In this document: piece after piece, positions 1-8,400 of the stretch
Layout: each line of letters opens with the position of its first letter
How positions within the stretch are numbered: the stretch's first letter is position 1
From: Chloroflexia bacterium
Lineage (GTDB): Bacteria > Chloroflexota > Chloroflexia > Thermomicrobiales > UBA6265
DNA length: 14,012 bases
Direction: 5' to 3'
NCBI GenBank assembly: GCA_013694885.1
Contig: JACDBO010000456.1
Location: 1 to 14,012 of the forward strand
Notes under the pieces: generated by a model
Seen by the model: the letters and a program-made list of their open reading frames with translations, nothing else
The model's database searches: none
Told to the model about the DNA's origin: nothing
Made by a program: the position numbers and the translations under genes

Positions 1-580
1 AGAAGCGGCGAGCCGCCTGCGCCTCGGCGACGGGCTGGAACCGGGCGTCGAGCTCGGCCCGGTGGTCTCGGCGGCGGCGCGCGACCGCATCGTCGCCGCG
101 ATCACGAGCGGTGTGGACGAGGGCGCCGAGGCGGTGCTCGACGGCCGCAACGCCCATGTGCCGGAGCGGCCGAAGGGCTACTTCGTGGGGCCGACCCTGC
201 TCGACAACGTCCGCCCGGAGATGGGGGTCTACCGCGAGGAGATCTTCGGTCCGGTCGTCGGCATGTCGCCGGTGGCGAGCCTCGACGCGGCGATCGCCCA
301 GATCAACGCCGCCGAGTACGGCAACGCGGCGTCGATCTTCACCGAGAGTGGCGGGGCGGCCCGCAAGTTCCGGTACGAGGTGGAGACCGGCAATGTCGGT
401 ATCAACGTCGGCGTCGCCGCGCCGATGGCCTACTTCCCGTTCAGCGGCGCCAAGCGCTCGTTCTTCGGCACGCTGCACCCGCAGAGCCGCGACGCGGTCC
501 GCTTCTTCACCGAGAGCAAGGTGGTCGTCACCCGCTGGACCTCCGAGGACCAGGGCCCGGTCACCGGAGTCGGTCGCTAG
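1..580 (+). CDS. mmsA: CoA-acylating methylmalonate-semialdehyde dehydrogenase, C-terminal part (5' truncated by window)
   Basis: The frame is open from base 2 and ends at TAG 578-580, giving the last 192 residues of an aldehyde dehydrogenase that is normally about 490 residues long. The family oxidises methylmalonate or malonate semialdehyde with NAD+ and CoA to propionyl-CoA or acetyl-CoA, in valine, inositol and beta-alanine breakdown in the cytoplasm. Visible signatures are LGPVVS near the start, the ALDH motif EEIFGPVV (about bases 236-259), YGNAASIF, and the C-terminal block PFSGAKRSFFGTLHPQ followed by RFFTESKVVVTRW. That last block is typical of the MMSDH branch rather than of generic ALDHs. 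The Rossmann part and catalytic cysteine lie outside the window. The gene converges on the P1 peptidase with only 9 bp between the stops, so there is no room for a dedicated terminator. A related ALDH subgroup is the only real alternative. Confidence 0.86.
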   Translation, partial: EAASRLRLGDGLEPGVELGPVVSAAARDRIVAAITSGVDEGAEAVLDGRNAHVPERPKGYFVGPTLLDNVRPEMGVYREEIFGPVVGMSPVASLDAAIAQINAAEYGNAASIFTESGGAARKFRYEVETGNVGINVGVAAPMAYFPFSGAKRSFFGTLHPQSRDAVRFFTESKVVVTRWTSEDQGPVTGVGR

Positions 581-589
581 CAATTCAGA

Positions 590-1717
590 CTAGAGCCGAC
601 CGTGGCGTTGCATGATCGCTGTCAGGCGGTCGTGGGGCAGCGCCGTGGCGACGTGGCCGTCGCGGCCGGTCATCGTCTTGGCGGCGACCAGGGCGTTGAG
701 GACGGCCTCGGCGGTCGCCTCGATGGTCGCCGTGAAGAGATCGTCGATCCGCGTGTCTGTCAAGTGGACCATCGCCCGCAGGGCGGTCGTCGCGAAGCGG
801 TCGCCGCGGTTTTCCCTGGCGTTGGAGAAGGCGAGGATGAGGTCGCCGGAGGAATTGCGACCGGTCGCGCCGACCCGGCTGAGTCCGAGCATGCCGCGCC
901 GGCAGAGGCGCCCAAGCTGACGGTCGGAGAGCGGCGCGTCGGTGGCGATGACGACGATGACAGAACCGTCCTTGTGCGGACCGGTCCGGGGTTCCGCTGG
1001 TGCGGGCATCGCCGCGAGTTCCCGTCCCACCGGCACGCCATCGACCAGCAGATCGATCAAGACGCCGAAGTTCCCCTGAATCAGGACGCCGACGGTGTAC
1101 GTGCGATCGTCGATCGTCACCGTGCGTGAGGCGGTGCCGATACCGCCCTTGAAGCCGAACAGCAACATGCCGGTGCCGCCGCCGACGTTTCCCTCGGCCA
1201 CCCGACCAGACGCCGCGGTGTCGAGGGCATTCCAGACGTGCTCGGCGGTGACGTGCTGGCCGGCGATGTCGTTGAGATAACCATCGTACGTCTCGGCGAC
1301 GACGGGGATGACGAAGTGCTCCCTCCCGAGCGACGGCTCGCGGCGACAGAGCCACTCGATGCAGGCGCGGTGGGCGACTCCGACGGAGAAGGTGTTCGTG
1401 ATCAGGATCGGCGATTCGATGATGCCGTACTCGTCCACCTGAGAGCGGCCGGTGATCTCGCCCGCCCCGTTGAGGACGCCGATGGCGGCGGGCACGGGCG
1501 CCGCGAACGTCGAGCCAGCGTGGGGGTGGATGGCGGTCACGCCGGTCCGCGCCGGTCCCTCGCCGACTCGCAGCGGACCCTCGCCGTGGACCACCGTCGT
1601 GTGCCCGACCCGGACCTCGGCAACATCGGTGATTGCGTTCAGCGGTCCCGGCGGAAGGGTGCCGATTTCAATGCCGAGATCGCGCAGGCGTGGCCGCGCA
1701 CCGGCGTCAGTTGCCAT
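590..1717 (-). CDS. P1 (DmpA/BapA-type, MEROPS S58) aminopeptidase
   Basis: This Ntn-type self-processing peptidase family includes D-aminopeptidase DmpA and beta-peptidyl aminopeptidases. Members remove N-terminal small, D- or beta-amino acids from short peptides. Family signatures are LGIEIGTLPPGPLNAITDV near the N terminus, ILITNTFSVG, GNVGGGTGM, and DGSVIVVIATDAPLSDRQL before the processing motif RNSSGD. From family knowledge, the beta subunit should begin at Ser290, which becomes the nucleophile. There is no signal peptide. I chose ATG 1717-1715, giving 375 residues like DmpA, because it forms TAATG with the upstream M81 stop. An in-frame GTG at 1750 would add 11 unconserved-looking residues and has no Shine-Dalgarno sequence. 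The gene is the distal partner of the M81 gene and ends at TAG 590-592. Family is certain; the substrate (L-, D- or beta-amino acid) is not readable. Confidence 0.9.
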   Translation of the reverse strand: MATDAGARPRLRDLGIEIGTLPPGPLNAITDVAEVRVGHTTVVHGEGPLRVGEGPARTGVTAIHPHAGSTFAAPVPAAIGVLNGAGEITGRSQVDEYGIIESPILITNTFSVGVAHRACIEWLCRREPSLGREHFVIPVVAETYDGYLNDIAGQHVTAEHVWNALDTAASGRVAEGNVGGGTGMLLFGFKGGIGTASRTVTIDDRTYTVGVLIQGNFGVLIDLLVDGVPVGRELAAMPAPAEPRTGPHKDGSVIVVIATDAPLSDRQLGRLCRRGMLGLSRVGATGRNSSGDLILAFSNARENRGDRFATTALRAMVHLTDTRIDDLFTATIEATAEAVLNALVAAKTMTGRDGHVATALPHDRLTAIMQRHGRL

Positions 1718-3240
1718 TACGTCGTCGCCGACGGCGCGGCCGGCGACCACTCGACGTCGGAGTCGAGCGGGTAGATGGGGCGGCGCAGATTCCGGTAGTC
1801 GAACGTCGCCAGGTTCGGGCTGCTGATGCCCGGCGCGTCGACCTCGATCACCTCGGTCGCGATTGGCTCGAACGCGGCACGGAAGTGGGCGGCGCTCTTG
1901 AGGACGAGGATTCGTCGCGCGGTCGGCTCGATGCCGAAGGCACGGAAGTAGTTCAGGTCGCTGGGATGGCCGCGTCGCTCAGTGAGCTGGACCTCGATGC
2001 CGCCGGGTCCGTCGATCTCCAGCACGACGGTTCGGCCGCGGCTGGTGGTGGTGCCGGCGGCCATCGGTCCGCCGAGCATGAAGCTTCCCTCGTGGATCAG
2101 ACGGACCATGCCTGTCAAGTCGACGGGCGGTCCGTGGAGCCCGTCGTGCTTGCCGCCGACGCAGAGCGTGACCTCGCTCCCCACTCCCGCCGCGATGCAC
2201 GCCGCCACGGCCCCGGCGTCCATGATCTGGGCGACCGCAGCCGAGCGTGCCTCCGCGTCGAGCAAGCCCTGGAGGACCGCCGCACCGTCGCCGGCCGTCC
2301 CGCTGGCGCCGGAGTCGGCGATGTCGGCCAACACGTAGACGCTGCCCTCCGGCGCGGCCATCGCGGCGGCGATGGCGTCCGGGACCGGCGTCGGATTCAC
2401 CGCGAAATCGGCGCGTGCCTCCCAGCAGATCGCCGCCAAGTCGTCCGCGTAGCGGCGGGCGAGGGCGGGGTCGTCGTCGGTCACGACGATCGTCGCCACG
2501 CCGCCAAACGGCACATCGGCGAAGGGGAAGCCGCCGAGTACGGTCGCCGCCAGCACCGCCGATTCCCCCTCCAGCTCACGCGCCCGGTCGATGGCGCGTT
2601 TGAGTGGCGAAGCCCACGTCGTCACCATGCTCTGGTTAGCGACGATCAGCGGCAGGCGGGTAAAGGCCATCGCCGGTCGCGTCTCACTCCGGACGGCACC
2701 GATGAGGAGTCGGAGTGCCCGTGCGCCGGTCTCCGGCATGTCGATGTGGGGATACTCCTTGTAGCCAACCAGCGCGTCGGCTGTCTGAACCATCGCGTCG
2801 GAGAGATTCGTGTGCAAATCGAGCGGCGCGACGATCGGCACGTGCGGCCCGACGACCTCACGGATCGCCGCCAGCAGCAGCCCCTCGGCGTCGTCATCGT
2901 CCTCCAGCGCCATCGCCCCGTGGAGGACGAGCAGCACGCCGTCGACGGGCAGCGCGGCGCGGACGCCGGCGAGGATCTCGTCGCGGAACAGGTCGAACGA
3001 CTCGCGCGTCACCCGCCCACCCGGCACGAGGGCGGCGAAGGTCGTCGGCACGAGGTCGACACCCAACGCCCTCGCCTCGGCGATGATCCCGCCGGAGACC
3101 GTCCCGGTGCCATCGAGGTCAAACAGCTCGGCGCCGCGCGCCACGAATCCGTAATCCGGGGTGAGGAAATCGGCCACGGTCGACGGCTGCCGCTGAAACG
3201 TGTTCGTCTCCTGGGCGATGCCGCCGGTGACGATGCGCAT
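1717..3240 (-). CDS. M81 family metallopeptidase (MlrC-like)
   Basis: This 507-residue protein has the MlrC architecture: an N-terminal M81 catalytic domain (about 1-290) and an MlrC C-terminal domain (about 300-480). MlrC is the zinc enzyme that finishes linearised microcystin fragments in sphingomonads, but most family members have unknown peptide substrates. Readable motifs are GGIAQETNTF at 6-15, LHGAM at 106-110, DLHTNLS at 141-147, YKEYPHID at 160-167, and the DIADSGASGTAGDG loop at 306-319. Asp141, His143 and His165 are the likely zinc ligands by family analogy. No signal peptide is present. ATG 3240 is preceded by AGGAGG four bases upstream, which fixes the start. The TAA stop shares one base with the P1 peptidase ATG (TAATG), so translational coupling is expected. 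A degenerate repeat lies in its 129-bp upstream gap. The substrate cannot be inferred from sequence. Confidence 0.9.
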   Translation of the reverse strand: MRIVTGGIAQETNTFQRQPSTVADFLTPDYGFVARGAELFDLDGTGTVSGGIIAEARALGVDLVPTTFAALVPGGRVTRESFDLFRDEILAGVRAALPVDGVLLVLHGAMALEDDDDAEGLLLAAIREVVGPHVPIVAPLDLHTNLSDAMVQTADALVGYKEYPHIDMPETGARALRLLIGAVRSETRPAMAFTRLPLIVANQSMVTTWASPLKRAIDRARELEGESAVLAATVLGGFPFADVPFGGVATIVVTDDDPALARRYADDLAAICWEARADFAVNPTPVPDAIAAAMAAPEGSVYVLADIADSGASGTAGDGAAVLQGLLDAEARSAAVAQIMDAGAVAACIAAGVGSEVTLCVGGKHDGLHGPPVDLTGMVRLIHEGSFMLGGPMAAGTTTSRGRTVVLEIDGPGGIEVQLTERRGHPSDLNYFRAFGIEPTARRILVLKSAAHFRAAFEPIATEVIEVDAPGISSPNLATFDYRNLRRPIYPLDSDVEWSPAAPSATT

Positions 3241-3244
3241 GGAG

Positions 3245-3250
3245 CCTCCT
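3245..3250 (-). promoter_or_regulatory. Shine-Dalgarno of the M81 gene
   Basis: On the minus strand AGGAGG stands four bases before ATG 3240. It is the strongest ribosome binding site in the window and decides this start. Confidence 0.7.
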
Positions 3251-3267
3251 GTCAGTCATCAGTCGGG

Positions 3268-3352
3268 GTGGACAGCGCCCGCCCATCGGCCGGGGGCCGA
3301 TAACCTGCACGATGTCGCCCTTTGGACGAGGGGCGGATGCCATCGCCCCTAC
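3268..3352 (-). repeat. Degenerate copy of a ~90-bp structured intergenic repeat (copy A, minus orientation)
   Basis: Read on the minus strand, this segment aligns along most of its length with the element at 8687-8779. Both share GTAGGGGCG-ATGGC at the left end, a CGTCC block, GGCGACATC, CAGG-TAT, and a central stem. Here the stem is ATCGGCC-GGG-GGCCGAT on the plus strand (3285-3301). Copy A has lost the right-hand terminal palindrome: the position equivalent to GATGCCATCCGCCCCTAC is diverged. It fills the gap between the S10 stop and the M81 start, so it is transcribed if the two genes are co-transcribed. Confidence 0.7.
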
Positions 3353-3369
3353 CTCATGTGCCGTATGCG

Positions 3370-4878
3370 CTACCCCGTGATCGCATGGGCGACGAACGCG
3401 GCAACGTCGGTATGCAGTTTGGCCAGGGCGTCGCGCTCGATGTAGACCATGTGGCCGACGGGGTACTCCTCGGTGTGGATGTTGCCGCGTAGGGAGCGGT
3501 CGAGAGCCATGTGATTCAGAGTGTAGACCGTGCCGTAGTAGGGCGTCGCCAGATCGTAGTAGCCGGAGGCGATGAAGAGCTGGAGGTAGGGGTTTTTAGC
3601 AAAGGCGCTCCGCAGCGCGTCGCTGGTGTCCGGGTAGCCCTTGGCGGCGTCGCCCCAGTTCCACTCCACCCCGCGCAGGATGTGGTACTCGACATCGGAC
3701 TCGTGGCCGAGTTCGCCGCGCACGTAGTCGTTGAGCATCGCGGTGAACGGCGGCCGGATCGCGGCCATGCTGGGGTCGAACTCGGGGTACTCGGCGACAC
3801 CGGAGCGGTCGACGCCCTGGAAGCGGCTGTCGAGGCGCCCGACCGTTCGCCGCTCATCGCGCAGCAGCTCCTTGCAAAAGGCGTGGATGTTGATCCGCAG
3901 GTCCGCCTGCTCGACGTAGCGCTCGCTCAACCCGGTGTAGCGGGCCAGCGCATTGGCGACTGACTGGCGACGGTCGTCCGGCAGGCGGTCGCCGAGGGCC
4001 AGTGCTGGTGCGTACTCGGTCTCGACCCAGGCTTCGACCTCGTCCAGAAAGGCGCGTTGCTTCTTCTTGCGCAGGTCCTTGGGCACCTTACCGTGGAACC
4101 AGGCGGTGGCGGCAAAGGTCGGTACGTAGAGGATATGGGGCAGGTCGTTGCCGAGGGTGAAACGGGCCGTCTGCAAGTTGAGGATGCTGGAGACGAGCAC
4201 GATCCCGTTGAAGGCGAGACCGCGCTCGATCAGGTAGCCGGCGAGCCCGGCGGCGCGGAAGGTGCCGTAGCTCTCGCCGACGAGGAAGAGCGGCGCGCCC
4301 CAGCGGCGGTAACGGGTGAGGTAGAGTCGGATGAACTCGCCGACCGCCGCGATGTCCTTGTCGATCTCGCGGTACTGCTTGGCGAGATCCTCGCTCTCCG
4401 CTCGGCTGTAGCCGGTATCGACCGGGTCGATGAAGACGAGATCGGTCTCGGCCAGCCAGGTGTGCTCGTTGTCGACGAGGGAGAACGGCGGCTTCGGCAT
4501 CGCGCCGTCGGGCAGCATCTCGACCCGCTTGGGCGCTAATCCACCCAGGTGGAGCCAGACCGACGAGGAACCCGGTCCGCCATTGAACGAGAACATCAGC
4601 GGGCGCGGCCGGTCGGCGGGTGGATCGTCGAGCGTGTAGGCCATGTAAAAGATGCGCGCCTCAACCTCGCCCTTCTCGTTGCGGATCGGCATCATCCCGG
4701 TCGTCGTCGTGTAGGCGAGCGTCGGCCCCTTCCTGGGTTTCAGCTCATGCCGGCACACCACCGACTCGACCTCGACCGGCACCGCGTTCGCCGTGTCCAC
4801 CGGCGCGGTGGTTGCCGGCGCGCCGTCTTTCTTCTTTTCGTTGCCGCCTTCACCGTCGAATGCTGGGAATCCGGTCAC
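3370..4878 (-). CDS. S10-family serine carboxypeptidase-like peptidase
   Basis: This 502-residue alpha/beta-hydrolase belongs to the bacterial carboxypeptidase C / cathepsin A group (COG2939-like), which removes C-terminal residues from peptides. The oxyanion motif NGGPGSSS is at 99-106, the nucleophile motif GESYG is at 201-205 (Ser203), the acid is Asp442 in SGYYDLATPYYG, and the base is His476 in YPVGHMVY, so the triad is complete and in order. The N terminus (about 1-40) is Lys/Gly/Ala/Thr-rich and low-complexity. No signal peptide is evident, unlike vacuolar and secreted relatives, so it is probably cytoplasmic or leaderless. The start is GTG 4878, with GGAGG five bases upstream. It lies 129 bp upstream of the M81 gene on the same strand, with a structured repeat between them. 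Family assignment is firm and the substrate is unknown. Confidence 0.92.
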   Translation of the reverse strand: MTGFPAFDGEGGNEKKKDGAPATTAPVDTANAVPVEVESVVCRHELKPRKGPTLAYTTTTGMMPIRNEKGEVEARIFYMAYTLDDPPADRPRPLMFSFNGGPGSSSVWLHLGGLAPKRVEMLPDGAMPKPPFSLVDNEHTWLAETDLVFIDPVDTGYSRAESEDLAKQYREIDKDIAAVGEFIRLYLTRYRRWGAPLFLVGESYGTFRAAGLAGYLIERGLAFNGIVLVSSILNLQTARFTLGNDLPHILYVPTFAATAWFHGKVPKDLRKKKQRAFLDEVEAWVETEYAPALALGDRLPDDRRQSVANALARYTGLSERYVEQADLRINIHAFCKELLRDERRTVGRLDSRFQGVDRSGVAEYPEFDPSMAAIRPPFTAMLNDYVRGELGHESDVEYHILRGVEWNWGDAAKGYPDTSDALRSAFAKNPYLQLFIASGYYDLATPYYGTVYTLNHMALDRSLRGNIHTEEYPVGHMVYIERDALAKLHTDVAAFVAHAITG

Positions 4879-4883
4879 ATTGA

Positions 4884-4888
4884 CCTCC
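4884..4888 (-). promoter_or_regulatory. Shine-Dalgarno deciding the GTG start of the S10 gene
   Basis: On the minus strand the sequence is GGAGGTCAATGTGACC. GGAGG is five bases from GTG and only three from the overlapping ATG. That ATG is followed at once by TGA, so it cannot start the protein. Confidence 0.6.
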
Positions 4889-4924
4889 GTTGTCGGACAA
4901 TATCTCGAGCGCGGTCGTGGGGAG

Positions 4925-5025
4925 AGCCCTCACCCCGGCGCTGACGCGCCACCCCTCTCCCCTGCGGGGGCGAGGGGTCCGACTCCCCTCTCCCGCACAT
5001 GGGAGAGGGGTTGGGGGTGAGGGCT
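4925..5025. repeat. GC-rich palindromic element with two hairpins
   Basis: The 101-bp element is bounded by perfect 12-bp inverted repeats, AGCCCTCACCCC (4925-4936) and GGGGTGAGGGCT (5014-5025). Inside are two hairpins. One at 4952-4977 pairs CCCCTC/GAGGGG and CCCC/GGGG around TGC. The other at 4985-5010 has a perfect 10-bp stem, CCCCTCTCCC/GGGAGAGGGG, with loop GCACAT. It occupies most of the 160-bp gap between the ABM and S10 genes. There is no T-tract on either strand, so it is not a classical intrinsic terminator, though it could slow or stop transcription from the ABM gene. A diverged partial copy lies near 9869-9917. Confidence 0.8.
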
Positions 5026-5038
5026 TCGAACGCAGTTC

Positions 5039-5341
5039 CTACCCCGGCAGTTTTGCGGCGAGCACGTCGATCTGCTCGATGGCCGGCGGCTCGGAGAAGA
5101 GCTCGTCGGCGCGCTCCATCAGCGCCGCGGCGACCTGGCCCTGGAGGTGGGCTTGGCGACCGGAGTCGTCCGGGAAGGCGTCGAAGATGCCGTACGTCGT
5201 CGGTCCCATCTTGATCGCGAACCAGGTGGTGGTCGCCGGCTCCTGTTCGACGATCGCCAGACCGCCGCGCAGAAACTCCTCGACATCCCCCTCTTTGCCC
5301 GGCTTCGCTTCGAGCCGAACGAGCAACGCAACCGTCACCAT
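5039..5341 (-). CDS. Antibiotic biosynthesis monooxygenase (ABM) domain protein
   Basis: This 100-residue protein forms a single ABM-type ferredoxin-like fold. It starts MVTVALLVRLEAKPGKEGDV, continues through EEFLRGGLAIVEQEPATTTWFAIKMG in two pieces, and has FDAFPDDSGRQAHLQGQVA (about 53-71) and a final strand IDVLAAKLPG. This is the pattern of small YgiN/HmoB-like putative quinol or haem monooxygenases, which usually dimerise. Many are of unknown substrate, and no cofactor ligand can be assigned here. I chose ATG 5341 because GGAGAGGA lies just upstream (GAGG nine bases away). The in-frame ATG at 5359 is itself part of that Shine-Dalgarno region and would add six residues (MERIKT). It stands alone, 130 bp below the GH38 gene and 160 bp above the S10 gene. 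Confidence 0.85.
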   Translation of the reverse strand: MVTVALLVRLEAKPGKEGDVEEFLRGGLAIVEQEPATTTWFAIKMGPTTYGIFDAFPDDSGRQAHLQGQVAAALMERADELFSEPPAIEQIDVLAAKLPG

Positions 5342-5471
5342 CGTCTTGATCCTCTCCATGAGTCCGCACGCACCCCTACCGGCAATCGGTTTCGGGACAG
5401 CGGTCGGAACTACAAGGGCGCATTGCCCTCACCGTCGCAGGGTGTGTACCACTACGGCAGCCGACGCCGAA

Positions 5472-8400
5472 CTAGCCGAGCTCGATGGCCAGGGCGCGAT
5501 ACCCGAAGGCCAGCATCCGCACGGTCACACGCCGGCCAACCACAGGGACCGGCGCCACCTCGCGCTCATGGGCGTCGCCGAGCCAGGCGGCGCGCACCGG
5601 CAGCGCACCGAAGTCGATCCTGGTCTCGACCGGCTCCTCGGCGATCGACTGGAGGAAGAGTGTCAGGTCACGCCCACCGCGCGACGTGGCCAGGTGCGTG
5701 ATCTCCACGGCGGGATGGTCGACCGCGGCCATGCTGGATCGCACGGTCGTGGCCAGTGCCTCGCCGCGGCGCGGGCTGGCGATCCCGACCAGCGGCATCG
5801 TCAGCGCCGCGGCGCTCGCACGACCCAGCACGGCCGCGTCCTCGTCGGCGGCTGGCACCGCGACGGCGTAGCGGAAGATCGCCTCGCCGCCCTGCTGATG
5901 CGGGAAGTTGGTGTCCCAGATATTGTTCATCGCCCAGGAAAAGATGGTACCGGGTCGTTCTCGCTCGGGCGGCAGCGAGGATGGGAACGGCGCGTAAGGG
6001 ATGTGAATCGTGCCGCGCTGGACGAGCGGCGCTTCAGCGGTCGCCCAGGCCACCGGCGGCGCACCGTCTTCCTCCAGGGTGGCCCAATGGCGCATCGCGC
6101 GGAAATGCCGCGCCGAGCCGGGCACGACCGCTCGCCCGTCGCCGGCCACCCCGCCGGTGATCTCCCAACTGACGCGCGGCCGCTCCATCGCGAACGGGAA
6201 GGCGACGTAGAGACTCTCCTTCTCCGGCGTCGCCCGCTTCATCACCCGGCAGGTGATCTCCAGCCGGTTGGCGCCACGCGGGAGCGTCAGCGTCGTCTCC
6301 ACCCACTCGGCCCCGTCGATCCGAGCTCGCCAGGTGACGCGGTCGGCGACGGCGTTCCGCTCACGACCCGTGACGACGCCGTAGCCGGCGGTGGCGCGCG
6401 ACCCGAGCAGCGCCAGGTCGACGGCGCGGGTCCGGCTTGAGAGATGGTTGAAGCCGGGGGCACTCCCATAGCGGTCGTAGATCACCTGGCCGAAACCGAA
6501 TGGCCCGCCAGCGGCGACGAGCTCGCGCTCATGGCGAAGGTCGGTGATACCGGTGACGACCGCGACCACGGCGTCGAAACGCACATCGAAGGTGTCGGAG
6601 CGGAGCGGCTCATCGACCGCCACCGGCTCGACCCCGGTGCCGGCATCGCCCACCGCGACGAGCGCGTACCGTGCGTATCCGACCGGCGGCACGCGCCGCG
6701 CCAGGAAGGTGAGCCAACGACCGCGCGTGCGGTAGCGCGGGTGCTCGCGCGGTTCGACTAGGCAGGGCAGCGGCTGGCCATCGGCGAGGTCGCGGACGGC
6801 GAAGCGCTCGCCCGGCGGCAGGCGCGACTCCGGCACGAAGAGACGGACGAGATCGGTGCGCGGCCAGGAGGACGGATTGACGACCAGTAGCCCCGTTCCC
6901 GCTCCGTCCGTGGTCGCCAGCGATGCCAGCGGCGCCAATCTGGCTCGCGCGGCGTCGAGCAGGGCGTTGCTCCGCTCGGCGGCGGCGTGGGCGTAGGCCG
7001 CCTTGCGTCCCCACTGCCGGTCACCGGAGGAGACACGATCAAGATCGCCGCCCCAGGGGTTGCTCGCGCCCCAGGTGTGCTCATCGAAGAGCGCCATCTC
7101 GTCGTAGGTCCGTGCCACCGCCCCGTTGATGTCTTCACCCTCGGCCGTGACCTGGTCCGCCAGCGCGTGCAGCGTCTGGGCGGTGCGGACAGTCGCCTGC
7201 GCGTGCCGGTTGAACCCCAGCGCGACCGCCGCCGCGCCGATTCCGTCCGCCCACCAGTCGGTCCAGTCGCCGCGATAGACCGGCAGGTCATCCCCTGCCC
7301 GCTCCCGCACACGGGCGAAGAACTCCCGATTCGTGGCCATCCGCAGGCGTGGGTAGGCCCACGTCTCGTTCCAAGTCCGGGCGATCGTCGCCGGCACGGG
7401 ACTGGGCGGCGCGTTGTCCGCCCAAGTCCCCTGGACCCGCAGATGGAGGACGTCCAGGGAGTCTGGCACGCGGGTCAGGGTCAGCGACGGCGACGGCCCG
7501 GCCCAACCGAAGCGGGTGCCGTAGGGATAGGCGTGGCTCTCCAGCGCCTGGAGGTACTCGGGCAGCATCGCCAGCGCTTCGGTGTAGTCGCTCGCCAGGC
7601 CGACGAGGTTGCCGTCCATGTAGGCCGAGCCGAGCGCGGTGTCGGTGTACCAGACGAGCAGCCGCTTGCCGCTCGGCGCCTCCCACCAGAACGGCCGTCG
7701 CAGCTCCTGCCCGTCGTGCAGGTAGGGCACGGAGCGACCGGCGAAGTTGTGGGCGACGGCGAGGTTCTCCACCCCGGCGTCGGTCAGCACGGTCGCCAAC
7801 CCGAGCGTCGCGCCGGGCACATCGGTCTGCATCGCGGAGACGATCTCGATGCCATGCTGATCGCGCAGTTCGACCGCGAAATCGAGCTGACGCGCCAGCT
7901 CGTCGATCGAGAGGGCCTCGGTGTGCATGCTGAACGGCAGCGCGTTGACCTCGATCCGGCCCTCACGGACACGCGCGAAGAATCGCTTGCGCTCGGCCCG
8001 CGGGCGCCGCGTGAGCCAGTGGCGCAGCGGCCAGGTCGTCTCCACGTTCCAGCGGAAGCGCGCGTCGTCCGACCAGTCGTCGGTCTCGTCGATCAGGTCG
8101 AGAGCGGCGTCGAGGTAGCCGAGCTGCTGGTTGAGGACGACCGCTTGCGGGTCGGTGTAGCCGATGTCGAGATGGGAGTGGTGGATGATGTCGACGGTCC
8201 ACTTCCGCCGCGGTGCGACATCGATCGCAATCTCGACCTCTTCGGCACCTTCTGGGGAGAGGCGGACCAGATGCGGGGTAGCCACCGCGACCTCCGGCAC
8301 CAGCAACAGCAGCGACACGGGTTCGCCGCGCAGCGAGAGCGTTCCCCGGTCGAGGTCTCGCCCATCACGGGCGATGGCGATGTCCAACCGCCTGGAGCCA

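Noticed and set aside
1633..3303. 556-codon open frame on the plus strand
   Set aside because: It is antisense to the M81 gene, which has AGGAGG and full family motifs. This is a compositional artefact.
4985..5010. Strong hairpin as a Rho-independent terminator
   Set aside because: The stem is perfect, but neither strand has a T-run after it. It also belongs to a repeat element, so it is listed as a repeat.
4890..6440. 516-codon open frame on the plus strand
   Set aside because: It runs antisense through the hairpin repeat, the ABM gene and the GH38 3' end. A real gene would not span a palindromic repeat and two genes.
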